A stretch of DNA of 64,000 nucleotides, from NCBI RefSeq assembly GCF_037975245.1, contig NC_092583.1, positions 5,801,264-5,865,263 of the forward strand. The letters are read 5' to 3'. Under the pieces are notes generated by a model. The model saw only the letters and a program-made list of their open reading frames with translations. It made no database searches and had not been told where the DNA came from. The DNA comes from Apostichopus japonicus (lineage: Eukaryota; Echinodermata; Holothuroidea; Aspidochirotida; Stichopodidae). The position numbers and the translations under genes are program-made. Of the stretch, positions 40,735-53,209 are shown piece by piece; position 1 is the first letter of the stretch, and every line of letters begins with the position of its first letter.

Positions 40735-40975
40735 GTGTGGAGTGTTAGCTCAGTGGTTAACACCGGTGCCTTTCAATCATAATGTCCCCGGTTCGAGTCA
40801 CTTCCAGATTAATGTATGTCGTCCAGTTACAGAGTTGTTGACAATTAACAATTCATAATCATGGACGTTCAATATGAATGTGAGAGACTGACTTCGGTCA
40901 GCTTGCGGCTTTCATAAGCCAATTAGGCTTCTTCGCGAGTTCCTGCATGCAGGAGGATCTAATATACATAATTTC
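40735..40975 (+). mobile_element. tRNA-derived SINE, family 2, copy 1
   Basis: Box A-like GTTAGCTCAGTGGTTAAC and box B-like GGTTCGAGTC. Downstream are GACTTCGGTCAGCTTGCGG and GAAGCCTAATTGGCTT-type sequence, shared inverted with 44110-44345 and 47044-47310. The TACATA-like 3' end is shared by the family. Confidence 0.8.
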
Positions 40976-43048
40976 AGCTTCATTGTTTGTTTTCCATGAT
41001 TGAACCCTATTTTATAGGAGAGGGACGTTAAAATTGTCCAATTTACCTTGGCTATGTACCTAAGGAGAGGTGTTATGTATCACCCTCCCTTTTCAGTGGC
41101 TGACCTGTCCATTCAGGTCAAGGTAGTAGCAGTCCTGGAAATTACACCTATACCATTTGTAAACTAAATGAACCTTCTCCAAAACATCTTCCTTTCTCTT
41201 AATCACTGCCCTTACACATCCTTCACCCCTGGTATGCAGTGAACCAATACATCGGTCTTGCAAATAGGGGGAGGTACAAAGCCTGCCCACCCATTAACAG
41301 TGTTCGATTTTATTTACTAATGTTACCAACTCTAAAACACCGTCCCCTTTTTCTTCAATCTGTACCCTTACCCATTCTCCATCTCGTGCTATGCAGACCC
41401 AATGCAAACTCAAATTGAGAGCTACCTCCCATATTAATTGAATAGTTTTGTTACTGTAATTCACAACTGAAATAGACCTTGAAAATTTTGATGCAAGATC
41501 TGATGACAATAATTATACTAGTTAACATGCACCCCACTTTTTGGACAGTGAAGCCTTTCCTGTTGTTTTAATGCAACTAGGCGGAGGGGGTTTTGGCCCT
41601 ACTTTATTTCTATGACCTGTACATTGTCGTAAAAGTTAGTAATCCTAAAGCATTAACTAACAAGTTTGCCTATATATATAATGTTTCACCACTCAAAATC
41701 ATTTTCCACTTTGTGTCCACCCCGCCCCCTACATCCCTGGCATGCACTGAAGCAAAACAAAATCACATTGGGAGCTGCCTCCTTTATTGATTGCATAATT
41801 TTGTTTCTTTCACACCAGATATAGACCTTCAAAACATTAGTGCTAAATCTGATAACACTAAATATATGTGTAGATTAATATACACCCCTTTCATGGTGGG
41901 GGGGGGGGTGTGAATCATTTCAATTTGTTTTTTATGCAACTGTGTGTGCTGCCTTTCTTTTCGTCTATGGGTTACCTGCACAAAGTTAGTATTCCAGGAT
42001 AATGTCACACATAACTTAGATATATATGATTTTACACCACTCAAAAACATTTTACCCTTTGTGTCCAGGGCCCACCTTTACCCATCCTCTCCCCATGGCA
42101 GACAGTGAACCAAAGCAAAAACACATTGGCAGTTTCTTCCCTAAATAATTGCATAATTTTGTTTCTTTCACACCAGATAAAGACCAGCCTACAACATTAA
42201 TGCTATATCTGCAAATGCTAAATGTATGTAGATGTTAACACACACCCCAGTTTTGGGGGCTGTGAATTATTGCTCTTTATTTTGTTCATGCTGTTAATGG
42301 AAGGGTGTGCTGGCCTTCCTTTTGTTTATTTGTAACCTGACATTACATCAAAGTTAGTATTGTAGGATATCTCACTACAATAACTTTGCCTATATATAAT
42401 GTTACACAACTTTGATACATTTTCTCCCTTGTGTCCAGCACCACCCTAACCTCCCCATCCTCCAACCATTGCGTGCAGTTAAGCAATGCAAAATACTATT
42501 GGGTGCTGCCCCTCTTATCTATTGCATTTCTTTCTTTTACATTAAATATATACCTTTAAAACATTAATGCCATATCTGATAACACTACATATATATATCT
42601 GAAGAGGTTAACATACACCCCATTCATAAGGACAGTGAATAATTTCCCTTTGTTTTGCATGCAGTTAATGGGACATTGTGTCCTACCCTACCTATTGTCT
42701 ATGGGTTACCTGTACATTGCATCAAAGTTAGTATTCCAGGAAATTTCACTACAATAGCTTTGCCTATACTGTACTGTTTTAACACTCCACTACACTTTGT
42801 GTCCGGTCACCACCCTTACTCCCAACCCCCCCCCCCTTCCTGCTCCAACCACCACTGCCATATAGAAGCACATTGGGAGCTGCCACCTATATCGATTGCA
42901 TAATTTTGTTTCTTTACACCAGATTTAAACCTTACAAACAGAAGTGAGATATCTGATAACACTATATATATAGAGGTTAACATACACCCTATTTTTGTTG
43001 GGGGGGGGGTAGGAGCTGTGAATCATTTCCCCTTTTTTTTCATGGAAG

Positions 43049-44854
43049 TGAAGCGAACCGCGGATAGCGGGGGAAATTACCGAATTTAGGGTTCTACGCT
43101 TCGAACTCATAAGTTATCAATGAGGAGGCAAGAGTGTTCTTGCGTTGAAACAACGGCTGACTTTTATTACAAACTCTACACAATATGACAATGAAAATAT
43201 ACAAATGAACAAATCATGATACATGACAGTATACGGTAAATGGCTTTGTATAATAAATGGCTCAAGGGTCTCTTTACTCTCTTAATAAACACTGTCCTGA
43301 CTCGGGGAAACAACCTATACTTGAAACTACGAAGTATTCATACGACATGAATACAATTAAAGACTCAATAATATTACCCTGCAATACGACATAGCGCTCG
43401 TAAAATACTGAACAACAATGCATAAAGTGTATAAGGAAAAACGTAAAATGAACATTATGAAATAAACTGCATAAATAATATTAAACGTTTGTCAACAGGC
43501 GAGGAATTTTACACCTTCGTAATGGCCAGCCTAGGGCAACTAATGCCGCTGCAACTCATTATAGGCCTTTCCACCGTACTGTTCCTAGACAGCAGGAATT
43601 TACACCTCCTGAACCCACAAACTCTCAAGAGACTTGGCACTCCATAGCTATCCATAAAGGCTAAGATTAGAAGGACAAGCTCTTGAGACAACTCTGTAGT
43701 GACCAACAGTAACAATCATGTTCAAGATACAAAATACGAATACGTACACTCTTTACACTGCAAGCAGTACAATACTCAAAATACAGGTACAGTAAAATAA
43801 TCTCTCAAAACAACTCAACTGTCAATACAGTACAATACACGTAACTGTTAATAACTCTCTGTATACTTAGACTCAACCTAACCAGTACTGTCACTCTACA
43901 GTATAAAGGTACGCAATACTACTAGCACCCACGTGCTTACCAATACACAACCACTGATCTACACAGTGTACACAACACACGCTATAAACCCATAGGACCA
44001 AGGTCCAAAACACAACCTATCATACGTACTCTGTACAGTGAAGTACAACCTAGCCAGAGGCGCAACAATGACAAAACAACAACTCAATCAACTTACAATA
44101 AGGGTACGTACGGCACTTGACAATATGTATGTATGTATGTATGTATGTATATGTGATCTTCCCGCAAGCAGGAACTCGCGAAAGAAGCCATGGAGGCTTA
44201 TAGACTCGCAAGCTGACCGAAGCCAATCTCTCGGCACACATCCATTTAACGTCCATGTCGGGAAGTTGTTATTGAACAACACCCTTGCCAGACGACACAC
44301 ATTGCTGTCGGCGGGGAATCGAACCGACAATAACAATATGTATTACTTAATCTCTTACTATACTGAGGTCAGTTCGCTCGCGATAAAGAAGAAGAAGAAG
44401 AAGACTCTTCGCTCGCGGTACAGGAAGCTCGCGGACATCAAGAATACGGCCATGGAGACTCCGTCACGCTAGTCAGCTCGCTATATACTGTAGTAGGTCC
44501 GCCATCTTGGTAACCAATGACTTCGAGCCAGAAGTCAAACCATCCAAAACCTGAGGCATCCTGCCTCTGAGAAGGGTGACATCTCCTCACGGACTCCAGT
44601 TAGTAAGGATACAGGTAAATCTGGGCTATTGACGACCCGAGATTAAGTAAAAATTATGGAATTACAAAGGGATAACGAGGCGATCATGGAGCTCTGCAGG
44701 GACGATGTTCGCCATACAACAACGTATCCAGAACTGAAGAAACACATTTGCAAAACCTATGAACAACCCACGCTAAAAACTGACTATTACGAACTATTAC
44801 GTAATACATGCAAATATACAGCGGGTGCACACAACAAAATTTCACTTCACTACA
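43049..44854 (+). mobile_element. Retroelement-like insertion with a Gag-like open frame
   Basis: The segment begins TG and ends CA, is flanked by GAAG (43045-43048 and 44855-44858), and interrupts a 350-bp unit whose halves join sensibly. Near its right end an ATG at 44656 opens MELQRDNEAIMELCRDDVRH and about 40 further residues of charged, helical, Gag-like sequence; that is resemblance only. No protease or polymerase is present. It may be a long terminal repeat plus leader of a deleted LTR retrotransposon, but the second repeat is not seen. A SINE sits inside at 44110-44345. Confidence 0.35.
44110..44345 (-). mobile_element. tRNA-derived SINE, family 2, copy 2 (inverted)
   Basis: The inverse of box B (GGGGAATCGAACC) is at about 44314-44326. 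GCAGGAACTCGCGAAAGAAGCC and AAGCTGACCGAAGCCA are shared with 47060-47140. A (GTAT)n tail lies at 44125-44150. Confidence 0.75.
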
Positions 44855-44885
44855 GAAGTAAGGGGAGGGGGTGTGGTACCCTTCC

Positions 44886-45867
44886 CAGGGATGTCTCTCG
44901 AGGGGGTGTGGGGATGTCATACCCCCCAATCTTGGTAAAACTGACGATAGTTGTAAAATTTGAGTGCGACAGTCGTAATTTCCTACTGTTGCACTCTAAT
45001 TTCTCCGACTGTCGCACTCTAATTTTCATACATTCTTGTAATTTTTGAGTGACCTAAAATTTTCAGTCAAAATTGACCTTTAATCAGTCATAATTACCAC
45101 GTTTTCCTTGTCACATTGAGAAATTGTGTCTCGCGATCCTATACCCCACCATACAAAACTTTGTATGATATTGAATACTCTAAAAAAATGCCTAATAGAA
45201 CTACTGTGCAACGAAAGCAATTATAAAACTCAATGCTAATCTACGGAAGCTTAAAAGTGCCATGAACATTTGTTGATCAATTGTTCACTTCATTGCATCT
45301 GAGCAATTGAATTTTTTTTGCAAAATGTTTAATTGACAACTTATCGTATCTCGTCAACTCAACATTTTTCTGCAAAATGTTTAATTGTTCACTTCCAAAC
45401 GCTCAGTTGGAATGAAGTGAACACTTGATTTTTTTCTTCATGTGAGTGATAAATAGCCCCAACCCTCCCCCCCCTCCCCCTAGAAAATAATATTAAGCGC
45501 GCTAGGAAAAAGCACTGCATTTTTTGGTAATTCACTATGTCGTCAAATATAATTTGTTGAAAAAAAAGTTTTCCCCTTTGTTACGTTAACATATAGCTTT
45601 TGTACTTAGTAGTCTATGTAGCCTATCAAGTAGATAACTTAAAACTATACTCAGTTGCTTACTTGCTTAACCAGAGTGATTAATACGATTGTGAAGTGAG
45701 GGCCAGTGGTACAAATGTACCGAAATAAAGATCGGAACAAAAGTGCAGTCGTGAAAGATAGGTACGGTGTCTGACTGACACTGACTGGCTCCAAAACCCA
45801 TCCAGTTGGAATTTCAGCCAGTACACCTCCCCCCCCCCCCAATTATCAGGCCTTAGCTACGTCCCTG
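44886..45867. mobile_element. 982-bp hAT-like element
   Basis: Starts CAGGGATGT and ends ACGTCCCTG (inverse CAGGGACGT). The exact 8-bp duplication is ACCCTTCC at 44878-44885 and 45868-45875. Removing it joins GTGTGGTACCCTTCC to TTTCGTCTTTGG, the same order as in the R1 unit around 14268 (inverted). No transposase seen. Confidence 0.88.
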
Positions 45868-45984
45868 ACCCTTCCTTTCGTCTTTGGTAATCGGTATTAA
45901 TGTCATAGTTAGTATTCCTGGATATTTCACCAATAACTGTGCCTATTTATAGTTTTACTCCACTCTCCTGTGTGTCCAACACCT

Positions 45985-46945
45985 CCCCCTCCACTCACCT
46001 TCCACTTTCCACCGCCTGGCACACACCTTCCACGGCCTCGCACACATCTCCCATGCACCCCTCCCACTTACCTCTCCCCTGCCTCACCTTCCACCGCCTC
46101 GCACGCACCTTCCACCGCCTCGCACCCACCTTCCACCGCCTCGCACCCACCTTCCACCCCCTCCCACCTTCCACCCCCTCCCACTCACCTCCCCCTGCCT
46201 CACCTTCTCCCCTTGCACTCACCTTTACCCCCTCTCACTCACCCTCCCCCTGCCTCACCTTCCACCACCTCGCACACACCTTCCATCCCCTAGCACACAC
46301 CTCCCCCATCGCACTCACCTTCCAACGCCCCGCACCCACCTCGCACCACTTCGCACACATCTTCCTTCCCCCCACTCGCCTCCCCCTGCCTCACCTTCCC
46401 CCCAAGCACTCACCTTCACCCCTCCCACTCACCTTCCCCCTGCCTCACCTTCCCCTCTCGCAATCATCTTCACCCCCTCCCACTCACCCTCCCCCTGCCT
46501 CACCTTCCACCGCCTCGCATGCACCTTCCATCCCCTAGCACACACCTCCCCCCTTGCACTCACCTTCCACCGCCTCGCACGCACCTTCCACCCCCTCGCA
46601 CTCACCTTCCACCCCCTGGCACGCACCTCTCACCGCATCACACCCACCTTCCACCCCCTGCCTCACCTTCCACCACCTTGCACCCATTTTCCATCCCCTC
46701 CCACGCACCTTCCACCCCTTGCAGTCACCTCCCCCCACTCACCTTCCACCGCCTCGCATGCACCTTCCACTGCCTCGCACACACCTTCCACCCCCTCACA
46801 CTCACCTCCATCCTGCCCCACTTTCCACCGCATCGCATGCATCTTCCACCCCATTGCACTCACCTTCCACCGCCTCGCACCCACCTTCCATCTCCTCGCA
46901 CACACCTTCCACCACCTCCCACTCACCTTCCACCCCTCCCACTCA
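45985..46945. repeat. C-rich minisatellite, about 20-bp unit
   Basis: Nearly 1 kb of CACCTTCCACCGCCTCGCAC-like units with strong strand asymmetry (C-rich plus strand). It grew inside one unit of R3. The long Pro/His/Ser-rich frames on the plus strand, and Trp/Glu/Gly-rich frames on the minus strand, read the repeat and are not genes. Confidence 0.95.
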
Positions 46946-47043
46946 CCTTCAGTGCAAAACATATTTGGAGCACCCTCCCTTATCGATTGCATAATTTTGT
47001 TTCTTTCACACCAGATATATACCTTGATAGCATTGGTGCCATA

Positions 47044-47310
47044 TGTATGTATGTATGTATATTAGATCCTCCTGCAAGCAGGAACTCGCGAAGAAGCCTA
47101 ATTAGCTTATCAAAGCCGCAAGCTGACCGAAGTCAGTCTCTCACATTCATATTTTACGTCCATGATTATGAATTGTTGATTTTCAACAACTCTGTAACTG
47201 GACGACATACATTAATCTGGGAGTGACTCGAACCGGGGACCTTATGATTGAAAGGCATCGGTGTTAACCACTGAGCTAACACTCCACACTCCACTCCATA
47301 TATAATAACA
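47044..47310 (-). mobile_element. tRNA-derived SINE, family 2, copy 3 (inverted)
   Basis: The inverse of the box A/box B core (GACTCGAACCGGGGACC ... GTTAACCACTGAGCTAAC). Flanked by CCATAT on both sides, and inserted into an R3 unit (GGTGCCATAT joined to ATAACACTA). Confidence 0.85.
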
Positions 47311-47563
47311 CTAAATGTATGATGGTAAACAAACACCCTGAAAATGAGATATGAAAAGCGCTCTGGGCATATGTTAACCGAAATGGATATACCGTTCCCT
47401 TATGGGCTATAGAAATTTAAAATAGTTTTGCCATCATATACCGGTATTTGACAAGTGGTCTACAAGGTACAACATGACACCCCTACCATGGTGTTTGGTC
47501 ACATGTCCAAAAGGCAACCTATACCCCACTCAGAAGGGTGTTAACATATGCCCCAATCCAGTG

Positions 47564-47630
<67 letters not shown>
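47564..47630. repeat. TA microsatellite
   Basis: Pure (TA)n. Confidence 0.95.
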
Positions 47631-47633
<3 letters not shown>

Positions 47634-48292
47634 ATATCACATGTAGATACCATGACTACAAATCTATCCGTCTGTCAACAATTACATACAAATTGCTATT
47701 ACTTGTGCATTCCTTTGCAGATAGGATGCACTTGGTCACAATGATCACCAAGTAAGGGGGCATCAGTGGTGGTGTTCAGGAATTAGAGGTCAAAGGACAA
47801 TAAAGGATTTATATTCAGCTATTTTGTGAAAACACAACATTTGAATGGGGTGAAAGTGAGAGTTGTTAAAAATTGTCTTTGACTTTTCCACATATGGGAT
47901 GTCAGAAACTTGAGGTCAAAGGTTATTTTGGGTCATTCTCTGCCATTTTAGGAAAACACAATTGTTAGATGTGTAGTTTGCACATATACTATGACACCGC
48001 TTATAAAGGTTTGTTTGCAATCAAAATGCTGTTGCATAAAACGGCTTCAATTTTCACTTTCAATGTTCTAATTTTTGCTAATCTGGGTAATTTTTGTCTT
48101 CTTCAGTGTAACTCAATAAATGAAATACTTCATATGATCCATCGCAACATTGGTGATGCAGTTTTAAGTTGTCTAGTTAGCAATAATTAATGTTAACAAG
48201 TGCTTTTTTCATTTTGCTCTTTTCTCTTTAAGGTACTGCTGAAAAGTCACCCTTCTTGTAGAGGTTCACACAGATCCAGTGACTGATACCTT
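47631..48292. other. No gene seen
   Basis: AT-rich sequence leading to the tyrosine-recombinase-like pseudogene. A possible acceptor (TTTCTCTTTAAG) lies at about 48232. Confidence 0.35.
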
Positions 48293-51200
48293 GATGGACA
48301 GCTGCAATAGGGAGAACATCGTTAACTTGGCAGAAAATGCCTCACAAGCAGCAGGTGAGGACTTCATATCAGTAGCAGGTTTGTATCCAACCATAGCAGA
48401 AGTTGTGCTGTCACAGAATGAACAGGAGGTAGATTTGTAGTAGATAACAGAGCTTCAGAGTCAGCAGAGATGGGTTCAGGGTTCAGAGGATGGGATTTCA
48501 GAGTCAGCACAGGGAGATACAGAGCCAGTAGGTATAGCACAGAGTCAGTAGATGGTGATCTTGAGTAAGTGGAAGATTGTTCACAACCAAACAGGGCGAT
48601 TCTGATGTTGAATCATATGTTCCTGATTCAGATGATGAATGTTCTGTGCATTCAGATGTTATTCCATTCAGAAGATGGGCAAGGTCTGTTCCTATCAATG
48701 GTCAAAGACCTCCTGCTCAAAGCTGCTCAACTGCAGAAGAAAAAACAGCCCTAGCAAGAGTAAAAACGATTCTAACAGCTATGAAGCAGCAAGCACATCA
48801 CATTCATGTACCCAGACGGAAAGAAGGCCTATGTTATGACAACCCATAATACTGCAAACGGTAGATGTTATGACAAACCCGCGTACTGCTTTGTTTGCTC
48901 CAGGCTTAAGAAAAATCTAAATGTTCACATTCTCCAGCATAGCACTGCAGCCCAGGTGGCTGAGTGGTTGACTGCAAAGAAAGGACCAGAAAAAGATAAA
49001 CTTTGGATAAAAATGAGAAACTATGGAAATCACTTGCATGACTATGAGGTACTAAGCAAAGGATAGGGTGAATTGATAGTTGTATATCGACTACAGAAAT
49101 GTGGACACCCCAATGACTATCAGCCTTGCGTGGATTGTCTTGGTTACCTGTCTCGTAATGAATTTTACAGGCACAAATGTAAACTTATAAGAGAGCAGGA
49201 TCATGAGGAGAGTGAAGAACAGAAAAGAAGACATTCTTTCCTCCAAGATGAACGAATGCTCTTACTACCACCAATAGGTGTTCGTGCTGGCGATGTCATT
49301 TACAGACTTTTGAACTCTTTGCTAAGTGATGATGTATCAGTTTGTATCAGAGGGATCCTATTATAGTAGAGTTGGCTAGAAAAATTTGTTTCAAACATGG
49401 ACATGACAAAGAGCAGTTCAAAACCTTAAGGACCAAGCTAAGAGAAATAGCTTGTCTTATACTCGAATATCAACAAATCAGTGGACAACACAGTGCTACC
49501 TTGGCCGATCAAGGTATGAACTTGTGTGTTTGTGGATTTGATGAAGAGACCCACCAATACACTAAACTAAGTTTGGCACTTAACTTGGGCACAGTCTGAA
49601 GAAAGTGGCTATGCTTGCATTCAGCAAGGCTTTGATTGAGGAGAACAAAGAATAGGAGAGGCAGGCCCGAGATGTCATCACCTTAGTCAATGAAATTGGG
49701 ATTGGGAAGTGTCATCTCATGCTTTGCGGACATTGTACGAAGGCAAAAGAAACAACCCCAAACTGGTCCCTCTAACAACAGATGTTGTTCTTCTCTTCAA
49801 ATATCTCAGAGGAGAGGCAGAGAGCAGCTATGCTGATTTGAAGAAAGCCAAAGCTGCAGAGGAATTAAGAAATGTCGGAGAAATCTTGCTGAAGTCACAC
49901 TGACACAGATACTTTTATTTAACCAAAAACGGCAGGGCGAGATTTCAGAGCTGACAATGGAAGACTATGCAAAACTAAAGAAAGGAGAATCACATGTTCT
50001 AGACATGCAGACTTTAAGCAAGTTTCAACAGAACCTGGCAAAAGTCATTTGGCGCGTAGAAATTGTTGGAAAACTCGGCAGATCTGTTCCTGTTCTGATC
50101 ACAGAGAATGTAAAAAGTGCTGTTGATGAGCTTGTAAAGCATTGAGATGCTGTGGGAATAGAACCCCAAAACCTCTTTGTATTTGCTATCCTAGAAGGGT
50201 GCATAAATTCTTTTGTGCATGTGGTGCAAACAACCAGAGTTGCTTCGATCAACACAGCTAAGGAAGCACATCGCAGCCATGTCCCGAGTTATGGCCCTGC
50301 AAGACAAGAGAACTAGATGTCCTTGCCAACTTCTTGGATCATGACGTAAGGGTTCATCGCAAGTATTACCGCTTACCTGATGCAACTACCCAAGTTGCCA
50401 AAGTTTCAAAGCTTCTATTGCCCTTGAGGGCGGCAGTGGAGACCTCGGGCAGGTTTTGCGAGGAAAAAGTTTGGAACAACTAGACTTGCAGGAAAATGAA
50501 GGTAAAGTTGGATATGTCAATTCCCCCCCCCCCCCCCCATAAAAATTTAAATCTTGGGAATCGCCATCAAACACAGATCCCAGGGTTTTGAAAAGTATGG
50601 TAAAGTCAGTTCAATCACTAGATTTTGTGCTAACAACAATAGTAAAAGTGATTTGCTGTTTACTTACATTACATACCATCTTTAGACACTTTCCTTGAAT
50701 GCATGGAGTATCATGGTTCCCGAAATCCCTCCATTCTCCCTCCATACCTACACCTCATGGAGCTTTGTAACTGGACAAAGTTGCTATGGGAAGCCAAGAG
50801 GGCAGTTAAGATATTTGGTACTAAGTTTTAAACCATGAAATTCTGGTAAACTGCTGGAACTGGAGGGAGTGTATTTAGTGGGGATACACACTCTTAAAAT
50901 CTACTTGACAGGGGATGTCCACAATAACATCAACTATGATAGAATGACTACTTTATTTTCAATTGATATACATCTCCGTTGGAAATTGGATAGTAAAGTG
51001 GGCATGCACACTATTGTAAATCCAGTAGGCATAACTTAAAATATGACAGTTAAGAATTATTGTTTAGAATGACTACTGTATTGTCAATTGATATGCATGT
51101 CAGTTGTAACCTGGGGAATGAAGAGGGGATTCACACTTTAATAAAACCAATAGACTCTGTACATCTAAAATAACACCAAATATGACAGTTAAGAGTTATT

Positions 51201-53010
51201 AATGTTAAGACTACTGTTTGTGAATTGAAAAACATATCAGTTGGGGCATACAGAATGAAGTGGGGATACACACTGATATAAAACCCCTAGACTGGGGATA
51301 TCTACAATAACATCAAATTTGACAGTTAAGAGTTATTAATGTTAAGATCTGTTGTACTGTCAATGTAACTCTTTTACTTTACCTTACAAGTACTATTTCC
51401 CTGTAGGACATCTCATGCTACATTGTAGGAATTTGCAAGTAATATCAATTCCTGTTTGGTACTTCTCTTAACACAAAGTGCATGATTATGATTGAGCTTA
51501 AATTGTTGGCCCAAAATATAGCTAATCTAGAAAAAATTACTCAAGGGCTCACATGTGACATTGTGCACAGTTACCATTACAGAAGTTATTTATAGCATGC
51601 TATAGGTAGGGCCAATACAGCAGATCTTTTAGTGAGAGGTTTACTTAGCAAATGAGGTTCTTGATATTGTGAGACGGTTAAAAGTTGCCTTAAAAACACT
51701 ACTGTAAATGCTGTGCATTGGCTCAGGTGGTAGAATATGTCGTAGCAGACTGTAGGGGACAGTGAATGGGTTTGATATCTATTATTATGCCAATCAAATA
51801 AAATGCCCAACTTGTTTCACACTTATCAATCTGTCCTTTGCCAACTTCTGATTATAGTAGTATTTGCCTCAATCAGGTAGTTGAAGGGTAACACCCCAAA
51901 TTTTAGTAGTAAGAGCCTGGTAGTCCATCTAACTGCATTCACCAGTGACTCTGATGCGATATCTTTCGCACAGGTTGTTTAGAATGCAGGTCCTTGTTCA
52001 TCTGTGAAGCCAATTTCTAACCTTCCTCAATGCTAGCCATCAAAAGTCTTGATCCTTGACCCTACTTATTATGATTTTCTTTCTTCATGTACAGAACTTG
52101 CAGCAGAAGGAGACTATGAGCAAGAAGATTTTGATCAAGATGACTCTATTGAGCAGCCAGCGATATCAAGAAAGGACACCCTGAATGATGCTCAACAAAC
52201 AGGTATAGAAATTTACTGGATTGAATATCTTTGAGCTCTGGTTTAAAGTTTACAAAAAAGAAGAAAAACAAAGAGAAAGCTTAAATTGCAAACAAAATTG
52301 AATGCTTTTTCCTGCTGTGTGGTCCAGAAGATGTCAGTTCAATAACTTCACAACTTTGTAGATTACCAGTTGGCATTACATCTAGAACGTAGAGCTTTGA
52401 AGAGCAAATTGGAGCAGTATGCTTATGGAATGGGGAGGATAAACAAAAATGTTTCGAAAGAAAAAGAAATGTCAAACGTCAATGCTTTGATTCACATTAG
52501 TACTCCTACTCCTTAGTAGTCATGCTGTTTAAAACACAATACTTAACAAGCTGAGATTTTTTATTTGAAAATGTTAAAGTTCTCGTATTGCTTTTATATA
52601 TCGTCTCTCATTGTAATTGTTTGGAAAGTTAAGTTTTGTTTACATGAAAACTATCTGTGTGCGCAATATAGTTATTATCGCAGTACATAACATGAAAGGA
52701 GACATTGTCATCATAGCCGACCACCTGAAGTGCAGCTTTAAACAGTTTCTGTGTCTTGATCTGTACTATCTCTTTCAACTTTTTTAGAGCCAATGCCCAA
52801 AGACAAACAGAAAAAACACCTTGGAACACTCAGGAGCAAGCAGCAGTCCATCGTCACTTATAGGTCACTACATTTGCAGCATCAAAGTTGCCTGGAAAGT
52901 CAGCAATAGTGAACTGCATGAGTCTGGAACCATGTCTTTGTAATTGAAGGTGGACTAATATTAAAGATTACATCAGAAACAAAATCAGTTGTATTGCACG
53001 AAAGGGATAG
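48293..53010 (+). pseudogene. Tyrosine-recombinase-like gene, decayed, three exons
   Basis: The main exon (48293-50501) reads in order: acidic start; a Cys pair with late His (YCFVCSRLKKNLNVHILQH); a second Cys pair (CVDCLGYLSRNEFYRHKC); FCKHGHD-like and SSHALRTL motifs; recombinase box I NQKRQGEISELTMEDY (about 49928, catalytic Arg); box II LRKHIAAMSRVM; and HDVRVHRKYYRLP with the His-Arg and Tyr positions (about 50340-50370). Donor GTAAAG follows. Exon 2, 52095-52202, is an acidic linker joined in phase 1. Exon 3, 52790-53010, carries TPWNTQEQAAVHRHL, then KLPGK and IKDYIRNKI, the usual tail of this family. Phases fit at both junctions; exon 3 has an AGAG double acceptor and only the second keeps the tail in frame. 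At least seven frameshifts and several stops (for example 48438, 49064, 49653, 50143, 52861, 52945) kill it. Introns show it is not a retrocopy. Crypton-type transposon origin is possible. Confidence 0.85.
50502..52094 (+). other. Intron of the recombinase pseudogene with a loose 120-137-bp tandem repeat
   Basis: At 50880-51350 about four units share GGGGATACACAC, ACAATAACATCAAATATGAC and AGTTAAGAGTTATTAATG at spacings of about 119, 126 and 137 bp. A C-run lies at 50523-50539. Confidence 0.6.
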
Positions 53011-53040
53011 AAGAACTTAGTACAAAAGTAAGGAGTTCAT

Positions 53041-53120
53041 ATAATAACTTCTTTACAGGTTGCAGTCTGAAATGAATATATTTAATTATTTCAGACTGCA
53101 ACCTGTAAAGAAGTTATTAT
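53041..53120. repeat. Perfect 33-bp inverted repeat, 14-nt loop
   Basis: 53041-53073 is exactly inverted at 53088-53120, giving an 80-nt hairpin that starts 31 bp after the pseudogene's last stop. miRNA-precursor size, though the perfect arms are more like a young palindrome. Confidence 0.92.
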
Positions 53121-53209
53121 CAGTGAATTTGACGCAAGAGTTTTGGACACAAGTTCACTTCTCTGCGACCTTCTGTTTTGTTTGAAGTAGTTTAATTTTT
53201 TTCAGATGG

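Larger units (their letters stand above)
41050..47530 (+). repeat. Divergent tandem repeat of about 350-375-bp units, locus R3 (interrupted)
   Basis: GTTAACATACACCCC-like landmarks lie at about 41523, 41874, 42235, 42608 and 42977 (spacing 351-373 bp). The array is interrupted by a retroelement-like insertion (43049-44854), a hAT-like element (44886-45867), a C-rich minisatellite (45985-46945) and a SINE (47044-47310). Host sequence is readable on both sides of each interruption. The right edge, 47300-47530, matches 13770-13990 inverted. Confidence 0.75.

Noticed and set aside
45939-47226. A 199-codon and a 235-codon Pro/His/Ser-rich frame
   Set aside because: The frames read through a 20-bp C-rich minisatellite in several phases, with Trp-rich frames on the other strand; one also runs through a SINE.
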